64,000 nt of DNA from Polyangiaceae bacterium. Lineage in GTDB: Bacteria; Myxococcota_A; Polyangia; Polyangiales; Polyangiaceae. The notes under the pieces are model-generated. The model was not told the origin of the DNA, made no database searches, and saw only the letters and a list, made by a program, of their open reading frames with translations. A program made the position numbers and the translations under genes. The stretch is from positions 72,783-136,782 of the forward strand of contig JADLEQ010000081.1 of the NCBI GenBank assembly GCA_020846005.1. The letters are read 5' to 3'. Shown one piece after another: positions 44,234 through 52,731 of this stretch; the first letter of the stretch is position 1; each line of letters opens with the position of its first letter.

Positions 44234-44249
44234 TGGCACGCCGGCTGCA
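44234..44249 (+). promoter_or_regulatory. Sigma54-like motif just before the outer-membrane protein start
   Basis: TGGCACG-CCGG-CTGCA matches the -24/-12 consensus with one mismatch (C for T at -13). The predicted start site would be within a base or two of the ATG at 44261, giving a leaderless message; consistent with that, no Shine-Dalgarno sequence precedes the ATG. Chance is possible. Confidence 0.3.
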
Positions 44250-44260
44250 CGCGGCGGCGC

Positions 44261-45148
44261 ATGATGCGTCCCGTTTCGTCTCTCTTGCTCCTCTCCGGTC
44301 TCCTGGTCGCCCCCGCGGCGCTCGCCGAGGGCGCTGGCGCGCCGAAGCCTCCGCCGTACTCCTTGCCGTGGCAGCTCCGGCCGATCGCCCCCGCGAACGT
44401 CGTGCGCCTCGATCTCCCGGTCGCCTCGCACGAAGGCGGTAGCACCTATGCTCCCGTGCTGACGGGGGGATACGCGGTTACCCCGGAGTTCGGCGCCCTC
44501 GCGCGGGTCGGGTACGTCAGCACGGCCCCCGACGAGGGCGCTGGCGCCTCCGGCTTCACCAACCCCCTGATCGGCGCGCTCTACTCGCCGAAGCTCGGCG
44601 GCGAGCTGAAGCTCGCGTTGTTCGCTGGCGTCGCGCTGCCGCTCGGCAGCGGCGGCGGCAACGACCCCGACCCGAAGTCGCGGATCGGCGCGGGCGTCCT
44701 CGCGCGCTCCGCGCTCGACAACGCGCTCTTCGCCGTCAACGACCTCGTCCCGCTCGCCGGCGTGGACGTGGCCTGGGTGAGCGGCGGCTTCACCCTGCAG
44801 GCCGAGGCGACCGTCCTCGAACTCCTCAGGATGCGTGGTGAGGACGTCCAGAAGGACAAGACCAAGACGAACTCGACGGCTGGCCTGCACGCCGGGTACT
44901 TCTTCATCCCGCAGCTGTCGATCGGCCTCGAGCTCCGCCACCAGCGCTGGCTGTCGACACCGTCGTTCCTGAAGGGTGCGCCGTCGGAGAACCGCGACAA
45001 CACGACGGCCGCCGCGGGGCTGCGCGGCCACGTCGCGGCCGGGGACGTGAAGCTCAAGCCCGGCCTCGCGTACGTGATGCCGCTCGACGACCCGATGAAG
45101 GAGGGCAAGTACGGGATCGTCTTCGCCGACGTCCCCGTGATCTTCTGA
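44261..45148 (+). CDS. Predicted outer-membrane beta-barrel-like protein
   Basis: 295 residues from ATG 44261 (or 44264). A clear signal peptide (SSLLLLSGLLVAPAALA, cleavage before EGAG). The mature chain has alternating amphipathic beta stretches with Gly/Tyr/Phe (GGYAVTPEFGALARVGYVS, AGYFFIPQLSIGLELRHQRW, YGIVFADVPVIF), ending in the aromatic C-terminal Phe required by the BAM machinery. Barrel and porin-like role are inferred. No homolog is named. A sigma54-like motif precedes it. Confidence 0.75.
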   Translation: MMRPVSSLLLLSGLLVAPAALAEGAGAPKPPPYSLPWQLRPIAPANVVRLDLPVASHEGGSTYAPVLTGGYAVTPEFGALARVGYVSTAPDEGAGASGFTNPLIGALYSPKLGGELKLALFAGVALPLGSGGGNDPDPKSRIGAGVLARSALDNALFAVNDLVPLAGVDVAWVSGGFTLQAEATVLELLRMRGEDVQKDKTKTNSTAGLHAGYFFIPQLSIGLELRHQRWLSTPSFLKGAPSENRDNTTAAAGLRGHVAAGDVKLKPGLAYVMPLDDPMKEGKYGIVFADVPVIF

Positions 45149-45167
45149 TCCGTGCTCCCCGCCCGGG

Positions 45168-46376
45168 GTGGCGGTCCGACACGAGGCGGGGCAGGCTCCG
45201 CGCCCCGTGTCGCCGCCCGCCCGCTCCGTTCCCTGGCTCGCGAAGGGCTTTCGGCCCTTCTTCCCCCTCGCGGCCGCCTACGCCGTCGCCGCGATCGGCG
45301 CGTGGCTGCACGCGGTGGCGGCGCGAGCGTCCGTCGCGCCGTACTTCCCTCCACCGTACTGGCACGCGCACGAGATGGTGCACGGCTTCTCCGCGGCGGT
45401 GCTCGCGGGGTTCCTGCTCACGGCCGCCTCCAACTGGACGGCGCGCGAGACGCTGGTCGGAGCCCGGCTCGGCGCGCTCGCCGCCGCATGGGTCGCCGGG
45501 CGGGCGGTCGTCGCGGTCGGGCACGCGCTCCCGGCGCCGCTCGTCGCGGCGGTCGACCTGGCGTTCCTCCCGGGGCTCCTGGCCGGCGTCGGGCGCCCGA
45601 TCGTGGGCAGCCGGAGCCGCCGCAACTACGGCCTCCTCGCCCTGCTCGTCGGGCTCGCCCTGGCGAACGGCGCCATGCATCTCGGCGCGCTCGGCCTCCT
45701 GCCCGGCGGGCTGCAGCGGGGCGCCGCCGCGGGCGTCGGGCTGGTCGCGCTGGTCGTCGTCGTCGTGTCCGCCCGGGTCGTCCCGATGTTCACGCGCAAC
45801 GCGACCGGGGCGCCCGTCCGCGTCACGCCGCGGGCGGACTGGCTGGCGTTCGGGGGGCTGGCCGCGCTCGTGCTCGCGGACGCCGCCGGCGCTGGGCCGG
45901 AGCTCGTCGGGCCGGTGGCGGCGCTCACGGCGCTCGCGCTCGTCCTGCGGTCGTGGGGGTGGGGCGCGTGGGCGTCGCGCTCCGTCCCGCTGCTGTGGGT
46001 GCTCCACGTCGGGCACGCGTTCCTCCCGCTGGCGCTCGGGCTGCGCGCGCTCGCTGCGGCGGGGCTCGCGCCGTCGAGCGCGTGGCTGCACGCGGTCGGC
46101 GCCGGCGCGATCGGCACGCTCGCGCTCGGGATGATGACCCGCGTCGGGCTCGGCCACACCGGCCGGCCGCTGGTCGCGGGGCGCGCGATGACCGTCGCGT
46201 TCGCGCTCGTGATCGCCGGTGCCGGGGGCCGCGTGCTGGCTGCGTTCGCGCCCGCGGCGCAGCAGGCGACCGCCGTCGTCGTCGCGGGCGCGCTGTGGAG
46301 CGCGGCGTTCGCCGTCTACCTCGTCGCGTGCGGTCCCGCGCTCGCGCGCCCGCGCGTCGACGGCCGCCCGGGCTGA
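45168..46376 (+). CDS. nnrS: NnrS family membrane protein
   Basis: 402 residues from GTG with about 12 hydrophobic helices. NnrS signatures are all present: KGFRPFFPLA near the start, WHAHEMVHGFSAAVLAGF, RVVPMFTRNATG, and IGTLALGMMTRVGLGHTGRPL. NnrS is a haem- and copper-containing inner-membrane protein that protects against nitric oxide or nitrosative stress and is common with denitrification genes. It follows the barrel gene by 19 bp and converges on a radical SAM gene, which is itself near a cytochrome c gene. No nitrite or NO reductase is in the window. Confidence 0.93.
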   Translation: MAVRHEAGQAPRPVSPPARSVPWLAKGFRPFFPLAAAYAVAAIGAWLHAVAARASVAPYFPPPYWHAHEMVHGFSAAVLAGFLLTAASNWTARETLVGARLGALAAAWVAGRAVVAVGHALPAPLVAAVDLAFLPGLLAGVGRPIVGSRSRRNYGLLALLVGLALANGAMHLGALGLLPGGLQRGAAAGVGLVALVVVVVSARVVPMFTRNATGAPVRVTPRADWLAFGGLAALVLADAAGAGPELVGPVAALTALALVLRSWGWGAWASRSVPLLWVLHVGHAFLPLALGLRALAAAGLAPSSAWLHAVGAGAIGTLALGMMTRVGLGHTGRPLVAGRAMTVAFALVIAGAGGRVLAAFAPAAQQATAVVVAGALWSAAFAVYLVACGPALARPRVDGRPG

Positions 46377-46398
46377 GCTGGCGCCGGGGGTCCGCGGG

Positions 46399-47529
46399 TC
46401 AGGGGCTCGGGGGCGCCACCGGCAGCGCCCGCGGGGCTGGGCGCTGCTCGTGGATGACCACCCTGCCCTGGTAGCCGGGAGGCACGTAGCTGCACAGCGG
46501 ATCGGACCCGATCACACTGCCCTCCATCGCGTACGCGCGCCCGCGAGAGCCGCCGCACACCTTTCGGTACTCGCACGCCCCGCACTTGCCCTCGAAGCGG
46601 TCCTCGTCCCGGAGCGCCCGGAACGTCGCGTGGCGCTGGTAGACGTCGATCGGGTCGACCTCGCGCACGTTGCCGCAGCTCACCGGCAGAAACCCGCTGG
46701 GGAACAGCTCGCCCAGGTGGGAAACGAAGAGGAACCCGCGCCCGTCGTTCACGCGGAACCCCGCGGCCCGATCGCGGCCCGGGCCGGGCGCGACTGCGTC
46801 GCTCGCCCGGCGGCGCGCCCGCTGCTGCTCGAGCACGACCCGGCGATAGTGCGGCGCCGCCGTCGTCTTGATCGCGAAGGCGTGCCGCTCGGAGAGCTCG
46901 AACAGCTGGACGAGCGTCGCCTCCACCGCGGTCGCGCCGGGCAACGACGCGAGCTCCGCGCGGCCGGTCGGCACCAGGTAGAACACGCTCCAGAGTACGC
47001 TGCCGAGCGACTCGACGAGCGCGGCGATCTCGCCCAGACGCTCGATGGACCCGGCGTGGACCGTCGTGTTGACCTGGGTCGGCACGCCGAGCTCGCGGCC
47101 CGCGCGCAGGATGCGGAGCGACTCGTCGAAGCTCCCCGGCACGCGGCGGAAGGCGTCGTGCGTCGCTGCGTCCGGGCCGTCGACGCTCACCGCGAGTCGC
47201 TTGACTCCGGCCGCCGCGACGCGGCCGAGCAGCTCACGGGTGACGAGCGGCGTCGCCGAGGGCGTGAGCGCCATGTTCAGCCCCTGCTCCGTGCCGAACG
47301 CGATCAGCTCGACCAGGTCCTCGCGCTTGGCCGGATCACCGCCCGTCAGCACGACCAGGGGCACTCGCGCCGCGGCGAGGCGGCTGAGCAGGCGCTCGCC
47401 CTCCGTCGTGGTGAGCTCGCCGGGGTCGCGGCCGACGCGCGCGTCGGCCCGGCAATGCTGGCAGAGCAGATCGCAGGCCTGGGTCGTCTCCCAGATGGTG
47501 AGGTGGGGGCGCTGCTCGGCGAGATCCAT
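46399..47529 (-). CDS. Radical SAM/SPASM protein (NirJ/AhbD- or TIGR04053-like)
   Basis: 376 residues from ATG 47529. The 4Fe-4S radical SAM site is TTQACDLLCQHCRADA (CxxxCxxC), followed by LVVLTGGDP. The C-terminal SPASM-type domain binds more clusters: SCGNVREVDPIDVYQRHATF and the Cys set GKCGACEYRKVCGGSRGRAYA and DPLC. This layout is that of NirJ, AhbC/AhbD and related haem d1 or haem b biosynthesis enzymes, and also of TIGR04053 proteins. Which reaction it performs is not shown. It lies between nnrS and the cytochrome c gene, so a link with haem or NO metabolism is a fair inference. Confidence 0.85.
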   Translation of the reverse strand: MDLAEQRPHLTIWETTQACDLLCQHCRADARVGRDPGELTTTEGERLLSRLAAARVPLVVLTGGDPAKREDLVELIAFGTEQGLNMALTPSATPLVTRELLGRVAAAGVKRLAVSVDGPDAATHDAFRRVPGSFDESLRILRAGRELGVPTQVNTTVHAGSIERLGEIAALVESLGSVLWSVFYLVPTGRAELASLPGATAVEATLVQLFELSERHAFAIKTTAAPHYRRVVLEQQRARRRASDAVAPGPGRDRAAGFRVNDGRGFLFVSHLGELFPSGFLPVSCGNVREVDPIDVYQRHATFRALRDEDRFEGKCGACEYRKVCGGSRGRAYAMEGSVIGSDPLCSYVPPGYQGRVVIHEQRPAPRALPVAPPSP

Positions 47530-47710
47530 GGGGAGTTCCTCGGGCCGCCGCGCCCCTCGCGCCAGCGGGAGGGCGGGCTCACGCGAAGCTAGCGCATCCT
47601 CGCCGGGATTCACGCCGCGACGCCGGCTGGCGACGCGCCCCGGCGCCGGGCGCCCTCGTTGCCGCACGCGAGCTTGATCCTTCGGGAGACCTGCTGTAGC
47701 GGGGCGGCCC

Positions 47711-48139
47711 ATGACCCTGAAGCCCCTCGCCCTCGCCCTCCCCGTCCTCCTCGTCGTCGCCGGCTGCTCGAAGAGCGAGCCGACCGGTGGCGCGGCTCCC
47801 GCCGCGACCGGCGCCGCCGCGACCGGCGCGGCCGTCGCCGCGAAGCCGGCTGGCGGCGCCGACGACTCGGCCAAGCAGTTCAAGAACCGCTGCTCGACGT
47901 GCCACGGCGAGGCGGGCAAGGGGGACGGCCCGGGCGGCGCCGCGCTCAACCCGAAGCCGCGTAACTTCGCGGACGCAGCCTGGCAGGCGAAGGTGACCGA
48001 CGAGCACCTGGAGAAGGTGATCGTCGAGGGCGGCGCGGCCGTCGGCCTGAACGCCGCCATGCCCGGCGCTCCCGACCTCAAGGAGAAGCCCGAGGTCGTC
48101 AAGGGTCTCGTCAAGATGATCCGCGGCTTCAAGGGCTGA
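47711..48139 (+). CDS. Lipoprotein cytochrome c, monohaem
   Basis: 142 residues from ATG. The signal peptide and lipobox (VLLVVAGCSKSE, Cys 19) anchor it in the membrane. A 35-residue Ala/Gly/Thr linker precedes the haem motif CSTCHGEAGKGDGPGG, and AAMPGAPDL supplies the probable axial Met. It resembles class I cytochromes of c551/c555 type that ferry electrons in the periplasm. It is divergent from the radical SAM gene with 181 bp between starts; a lone TTGAT half-site lies about 40 bp upstream. Confidence 0.92.
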   Translation: MTLKPLALALPVLLVVAGCSKSEPTGGAAPAATGAAATGAAVAAKPAGGADDSAKQFKNRCSTCHGEAGKGDGPGGAALNPKPRNFADAAWQAKVTDEHLEKVIVEGGAAVGLNAAMPGAPDLKEKPEVVKGLVKMIRGFKG

Positions 48140-48202
48140 TCGCCGCCCGGCGCCCCGCCGCCGGTTGCGCGGGCGGCCGGCGGCGCGTACGGCTCGCCGC
48201 CC

Positions 48203-49504
48203 ATGGCGCTCGTCGCTCGCGAGGTGCACCTCGCGCCGGATCCGCTCGCGCTCGCGCGCGCGCTAGGCGACGCGCCGGGCGCCGTGGCGCTGGTCGGCTG
48301 CGCGGGGGAGTCGTACTTGGGGTGCGAGCCCGAGCGCGTGGTGCACGCGCTCGATCCGGAGCCGGAGCGGCCCATCGCGGCGTCAGGGGATCGCGCGCGC
48401 GCACCCGCCTGGGTCGGCTTCGTCCCGTACGAAGCGGTGAGGGCGGCCGAGCTCGGCCGTGATCCCGCCCGGGTGGACGCGCGGCCCGAGCCGCACGCGA
48501 CCCGGGCGTGCTGGGCGCGCTACGGCGCGATGGCGGTGGTCTCGTCGCGGGGCGTCGAGGTGGTGGGGGACGACCCGCGAGCCGTCGATCGCCTGGTCGC
48601 GCGCCTCGCGCGACCGCGGCGGGAGGCGCCCGCGTCGCTGCGCGTCGTGGAGGCGGACGCGCCGGCCGACCACCTCGAGCGGATCCGCGCGGCGCTCGAT
48701 CACATCGCCCGCGGGGACGTGTACCAGGTCAACCTCGCGAGACGCTTCCGGCTCCGCGCCGGTGGCTCGGCGAACGCGCTGCTCCGGGCGCTGTGGCGCC
48801 ACGCGCCCGCGCCGTACGGCGCGGCCATCGAGCTCGACGGCGTGCGGATCGCCGGCACCTCGCCGGAGCTCTGCCTCGAGCTCCGCGGTGACCGGAGCGT
48901 CCGGGCGGCGCCGATCAAGGGGACCCGGCCCCGCGGCGACACCGCGGCGGCCGACCGGGCGCTCGCCGCCGAGCTCGACGCCGACGAGAAGGAGCGGGCG
49001 GAGCTCGCGATGATCGTGGACGTCCAGCGCAACGACTTCGGGCGGGTCGCCGAGCCGGGCTCCGTCCGCCTGGAGCGACTCCCGGGGGTGGTCACCCACG
49101 CGACCGTCCACCACCGCGAGGCGCTGGTGGTCGCGCGGCTCCGCGAGGGCGTCAGCCGCGCCGCGCTCCTCGGCGCCGCGCTCCCCGCGGGCAGCGTCAC
49201 CGGCGCCCCGAAGCTCCGGGCGATGGAACTCATCGCGCGCCTCGAGCCCTGGCGCCGAGGCCTGTACACGGGGGCGTTCGGCCTCGTCCAGCACGACGGC
49301 GGGATGCGCCTCGGGATGGCCATCCGGACGCTCACCGTGCGGGACGACGAGGGGCACTACCACTCCGGCGGCGGGATCGTCGCGGACAGCGATCCGCGCC
49401 GGGAGGTCGACGAGACGGTCTGGAAGGCGCGGCAGTTGCTCGCGCTGGCCGGCGAGCTCGCCGGCCCGCACCAGGAACTGGGCCAGCTGGCGCCCAGCCG
49501 GTAA
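48203..49504 (+). CDS. pabB: Aminodeoxychorismate synthase component I
   Basis: 433 residues from ATG. The chorismate-binding domain has PIKGTRPRG: the Lys there is the PabB nucleophile, where anthranilate synthase TrpE has Ala (PIAGT). Other motifs: ARGDVYQVNLARRF, SPELCLEL, ELAMIVDVQRNDFGRV, GSVTGAPKLRAMELI, and GGGIVADSDPRREVDETVWKA. It makes 4-amino-4-deoxychorismate for folate. The glutamine amidotransferase PabA and lyase PabC are not adjacent or fused. It runs 15 bp before argS. Confidence 0.93.
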   Translation: MALVAREVHLAPDPLALARALGDAPGAVALVGCAGESYLGCEPERVVHALDPEPERPIAASGDRARAPAWVGFVPYEAVRAAELGRDPARVDARPEPHATRACWARYGAMAVVSSRGVEVVGDDPRAVDRLVARLARPRREAPASLRVVEADAPADHLERIRAALDHIARGDVYQVNLARRFRLRAGGSANALLRALWRHAPAPYGAAIELDGVRIAGTSPELCLELRGDRSVRAAPIKGTRPRGDTAAADRALAAELDADEKERAELAMIVDVQRNDFGRVAEPGSVRLERLPGVVTHATVHHREALVVARLREGVSRAALLGAALPAGSVTGAPKLRAMELIARLEPWRRGLYTGAFGLVQHDGGMRLGMAIRTLTVRDDEGHYHSGGGIVADSDPRREVDETVWKARQLLALAGELAGPHQELGQLAPSR

Positions 49505-49519
49505 CCAGGAGGAGAGCCC

Positions 49520-51298
49520 ATGGGACTCGAAGCGATGCTCCATTCCCGCGTGGCCGCCACGCTCGACACGCTGGTGGCGAGCGGCGCGCTGCCGGAGGCC
49601 GTCCGCGGCGTGCCGTTCAAGGTCGAGCCGCCGGGCCGCGGCGGGTCCGGGCACCTCGCGACCAACGTCGCGCTCGCCCTCGGCAAGCGCGCCGGGCGCC
49701 CCCCCCGCGACGTGGCCGGGCTGCTCGCCGCGGCGCTCTCCGTCGCGCCCGAGGTGGAGAAGGTGGCGGTGGCGGGCCCCGGGTTCCTGAACGTGGAGCT
49801 GCGCCCGGAGGCGTTCCACGAGGTGCTCGCCGAGGTGCTGCGCGAGGGGCCCACCTACGGGCGCGCGCGCGCGGCCGGCGGCCAGCGCGTGCTCGTCGAG
49901 TTCGTCAGCGCCAACCCGACGGGCCCGCTGCTCCTCAGCCACGCGCGTGGCGCCGTCACCGGCGACGTGGTCGCCCGGCTGCTCGAGATCGCCGGGTACC
50001 GGGTGACGCGCGAGTACTACGTCAACGACTACGGCAACCAGGTGCGCCTCCTCGGAGAAAGCGTGCTCTGCCGGCACGAGGGGCGCGAGCCGCCGGAGGG
50101 CGGGTACGGCGGGTTCTATGTCGACGCGCTGGTCGCCCACTTCCGCGCGCGGGCCGCCCACCTGCTGGAGCGCGCGCCCGAGGGCGGCGCCAGCGACGCG
50201 CTCGTGCGCGAGGCGATCGCGCTGATGATGGTCGGCGTCCCCGGCGCCGACTTCGCGGGGATCCGGCCGACGCTGCTGCGCCTCGGCGTGGAGCACGACG
50301 TGTTCACCAGCGAGGACGGCCTGCACCGCTGGGGGTTCGTCGAGCGCGCGCTCGCGCAGCTCGACGCGCAGGGTCGCCTCCAGCGCCTCGACGACGGCGC
50401 GGTCGTGTTCGTAACCGGGGACGAGGACGACAAGAACCGCGTCGTTCGCAAGCGAGACGGCCTCACCACCTACTTCGCCAGCGACATCGCCTATCATGCG
50501 GACAAGCTCGCCCGCGGCTTCGAGCACCTCATCGACGTGTGGGGCGCCGACCACCACGGCTACATCGCGCGGATGCGGAGCGGGCTCGAGGCCATGGGGG
50601 GCGCTCCCGAGCGGCTCGAGGTGCTCCTCGTCCAGATGGTGAGCCTGATGCGGGACGGCCAGCCGTTTCGCATGGGCAAGCGCCTCGGCAACCTCATCAC
50701 CATCGAGGAGGTGCTCGACGAGATCGACGAGGCGGTGGGTCGCCCGGGCGCCGGCCGCGACGCCGTCCGCTACTTCTACCTCGCCCGCCGCACGGACGCG
50801 CAGATCTCGCTCGACGTGGAGGTCGCGAAGAAGCAAAGCGCGAACAACCCGGTCTTCTACCTCCAGTATGGCTACGCCCGGCTCTGCGCCATCCTGCGCC
50901 GCGCGCGCGAGGTGTTCGGGCTGGAGATCCCGGCGTGGTCGCCGCAGCTCGCCGCGCGAGTCGTGCACCCCCTCGAGCTCGATCTGCTCGCGGAGCTCGG
51001 GCGCTACCCGGCGGTGCTCGCGGAGGCCGCGGCGGAGCGCGAGCCGCTGAAGGTGCTCACCTTCGCGGAGCGCCTCGCCCAGGCGTTCCAGAGCTACTAC
51101 ACGCAGCTCAGCGTCGAGGGCGACTCGATCCTCCCGCGGGAGCGCGACCGCGGGCCGGGGTGGGAGGCGCGTTGGGATCGGGAGCAGACGCGCGGGAGGC
51201 TCCTCTGGGTCGAGGCGATCCGCCTCACCTACGAGTCGGCGCTCGGTGTGCTGGGTATCGCGGCGCCCGAGCGAATGACCCGCGACGAGGACGAGTGA
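49520..51298 (+). CDS. argS: Arginyl-tRNA synthetase with altered HIGH motif
   Basis: 592 residues from ATG with AGGAGGAG upstream. Domains in order: N-terminal Add1 domain, Rossmann catalytic core, DALR anticodon domain at the C-terminus (YLQYGYARLCAILRRA onward). The class Ia HIGH motif, usually HVGH in SANPTGPLHVGH, reads LLSH in SANPTGPLLLSHARGA. The KMSKS loop is RMGKRLGN. Other landmarks are conserved (YVNDYGNQV, DIAYHADKLARGFEHLIDVWGADHHGYIARM). Arg is attached to tRNA-Arg in the cytoplasm; loss of the first His and Gly of HIGH should weaken catalysis unless compensated. Either this lineage has this variant or another argS exists. A SPOR-domain gene follows 13 bp later. Confidence 0.93.
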   Translation: MGLEAMLHSRVAATLDTLVASGALPEAVRGVPFKVEPPGRGGSGHLATNVALALGKRAGRPPRDVAGLLAAALSVAPEVEKVAVAGPGFLNVELRPEAFHEVLAEVLREGPTYGRARAAGGQRVLVEFVSANPTGPLLLSHARGAVTGDVVARLLEIAGYRVTREYYVNDYGNQVRLLGESVLCRHEGREPPEGGYGGFYVDALVAHFRARAAHLLERAPEGGASDALVREAIALMMVGVPGADFAGIRPTLLRLGVEHDVFTSEDGLHRWGFVERALAQLDAQGRLQRLDDGAVVFVTGDEDDKNRVVRKRDGLTTYFASDIAYHADKLARGFEHLIDVWGADHHGYIARMRSGLEAMGGAPERLEVLLVQMVSLMRDGQPFRMGKRLGNLITIEEVLDEIDEAVGRPGAGRDAVRYFYLARRTDAQISLDVEVAKKQSANNPVFYLQYGYARLCAILRRAREVFGLEIPAWSPQLAARVVHPLELDLLAELGRYPAVLAEAAAEREPLKVLTFAERLAQAFQSYYTQLSVEGDSILPRERDRGPGWEARWDREQTRGRLLWVEAIRLTYESALGVLGIAAPERMTRDEDE

Positions 51299-51311
51299 AC
51301 GGAGGACGACG

Positions 51312-52148
51312 ATGAGCCGAGTGAACGTTCGCAACCTCGACGACATCCAGGAGCAGGAGCCGACCGCGCGCTCCTCGCGACTCGGCGCGGCGCTGCTGTT
51401 CGCGGTCGGCGGGACGGCCATCGTCACGGCGCTCGCCCTCGCCGAGCGGCGCCAGGGCCCGCCGGCGCGCTCGTCGGAGGATCCGCTCGCGGCGCTGGTC
51501 GCGGAGGCGAAGACGAAGCCGGCCCCCGCCGCCGGGAAGCTGGCCGAGGGTGAGGTGAGCTTCCCCGGCGTCCTCAGCGACGGCGATCGCCCGACGACGG
51601 CGCTCGCGGCGGTCAAGGACGAGCGCGGGACGCTCGTGGCTCCAGACGCGCTCGTGCTCCCACCCGGATCGCCCACCACGCCGCCGCTCGCGAGCGACCG
51701 GCTGCCGGTGGTGCCGCTGCCGGCGGGCGCGCTCCTCGGCGCGACGCCGGTGACGACGGCGCCGAAGGATCCGCTCGCGCAGCTCGCCGCCGGCTCCTCG
51801 ACGCCGAGCGCCGAGGGCGCCCTCGCTCCCCCAGGCGCCGACGGCGGCTACCAGATCCAGGTGGCCAGCTTCAAGACGCAGCCAGAGGCGGACGCCTTCG
51901 TGCAGCAGCTCCGCGCGCGCGGCCACTCCGCCTGGCGGCAGGCGGCGTACGTGAAGGACCGCGGGCTCTGGCACCGTGTCCGTGTCGGGCCGTTCAAGAC
52001 GAAGTACGAGGCGCAGGCCTACAAGACGAAGTTCGAGCAGGCCGAGGGCCTCTCGCCGTTCGTCATCGATCCGCACAAACTCAAGATGGAAGAAGAGGTC
52101 CGCGAGGCGAAGCGGGCCGCCCGCGTCAAGAAGTACGGTCGCGAGTGA
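51312..52148 (+). CDS. SPOR-domain membrane protein
   Basis: 278 residues from ATG with GGAGG upstream. An N-terminal cytoplasmic tail precedes one transmembrane helix (LGAALLFAVGGTAIVTALALA, residues ~23-43). A long Ala/Pro/Ser linker leads to a SPOR domain at about 175-255 (GYQIQVASFKTQPEADAFVQ...RVRVGPFKTKYEAQAYK), then a Lys/Arg-rich end. SPOR domains bind denuded peptidoglycan at the septum, so a role in division or wall remodelling is likely. It is 13 bp after argS. Confidence 0.92.
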   Translation: MSRVNVRNLDDIQEQEPTARSSRLGAALLFAVGGTAIVTALALAERRQGPPARSSEDPLAALVAEAKTKPAPAAGKLAEGEVSFPGVLSDGDRPTTALAAVKDERGTLVAPDALVLPPGSPTTPPLASDRLPVVPLPAGALLGATPVTTAPKDPLAQLAAGSSTPSAEGALAPPGADGGYQIQVASFKTQPEADAFVQQLRARGHSAWRQAAYVKDRGLWHRVRVGPFKTKYEAQAYKTKFEQAEGLSPFVIDPHKLKMEEEVREAKRAARVKKYGRE

Positions 52149-52216
52149 GCGCGGCGCGTACGCGAGGCGGCGGCGCTGGTTGACGCCGCGGCTCGCAGGG
52201 GGCCACGCTAGCGGCC

Positions 52217-52720
52217 ATGAGCGAGCTCGTGAGGTTCGGCGTGGCGATGGAGCAGCCGCTGCTCGACGCCTTCGACGCCCTGGTGACGGAGCGAGGTCAC
52301 GTGAACCGCAGCCACGCGCTGCGCGATCTGGTGCGGCGGGAGCTCGACCGCGACGCCTGGAAGCTTGGCGCCGAGTGCGTCGCCACGATCTCCCTCGTCT
52401 ACGATCACCACGCCCGCGATCTCACCGAGCGGCTGACGGAGCTCCAGCACGATCACGAGCACCTCATCGTCTCCGCGCTCCACGTGCACCTCGACCACGC
52501 GCACTGCCTCGAGGTCATCGCCGCGCGCGGTCCCGCGCGGGAGCTCGAGGCGCTCGCGGACGCGCTGACCCACGTCAAAGGCGTGCTGAGCGGCCAGGTG
52601 GCGGCGACCACCCTACCCGGGACCGGCGGTGCGGCGGCGCCCGGGCGAGCGCGCGGGGGCCGGCACGCGCACCCGCCGGCGGCCCCCGCGTCGACGACCT
52701 CGCGGCGCCGCCGCCGCTGA
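52217..52720 (+). CDS. nikR: Nickel-responsive regulator NikR
   Basis: 167 residues from ATG. Ribbon-helix-helix at residues 1-45 (VRFGVAMEQPLLDAFDALV..GHVNRSHALRDLVRRELD) and an ACT-like nickel domain with the ligand pattern QHDHEHLIVSALHVHLDHAHCLEV (His, His, His, Cys). In E. coli it represses nickel uptake genes when Ni is plentiful. The last 35 residues are an extra Arg/His/Pro-rich extension. No nickel transporter, hydrogenase or urease gene is in the window. It stands 68 bp after the SPOR gene. Confidence 0.93.
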   Translation: MSELVRFGVAMEQPLLDAFDALVTERGHVNRSHALRDLVRRELDRDAWKLGAECVATISLVYDHHARDLTERLTELQHDHEHLIVSALHVHLDHAHCLEVIAARGPARELEALADALTHVKGVLSGQVAATTLPGTGGAAAPGRARGGRHAHPPAAPASTTSRRRRR

Positions 52721-52731
52721 CGCGCAGCGCC

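Noticed and set aside
47660-47710. FNR/Dnr-type site before the cytochrome c gene (CTTGATCCTTCGGGAG)
   Set aside because: Only one half-site (TTGAT) fits; the second half does not match ATCAA.
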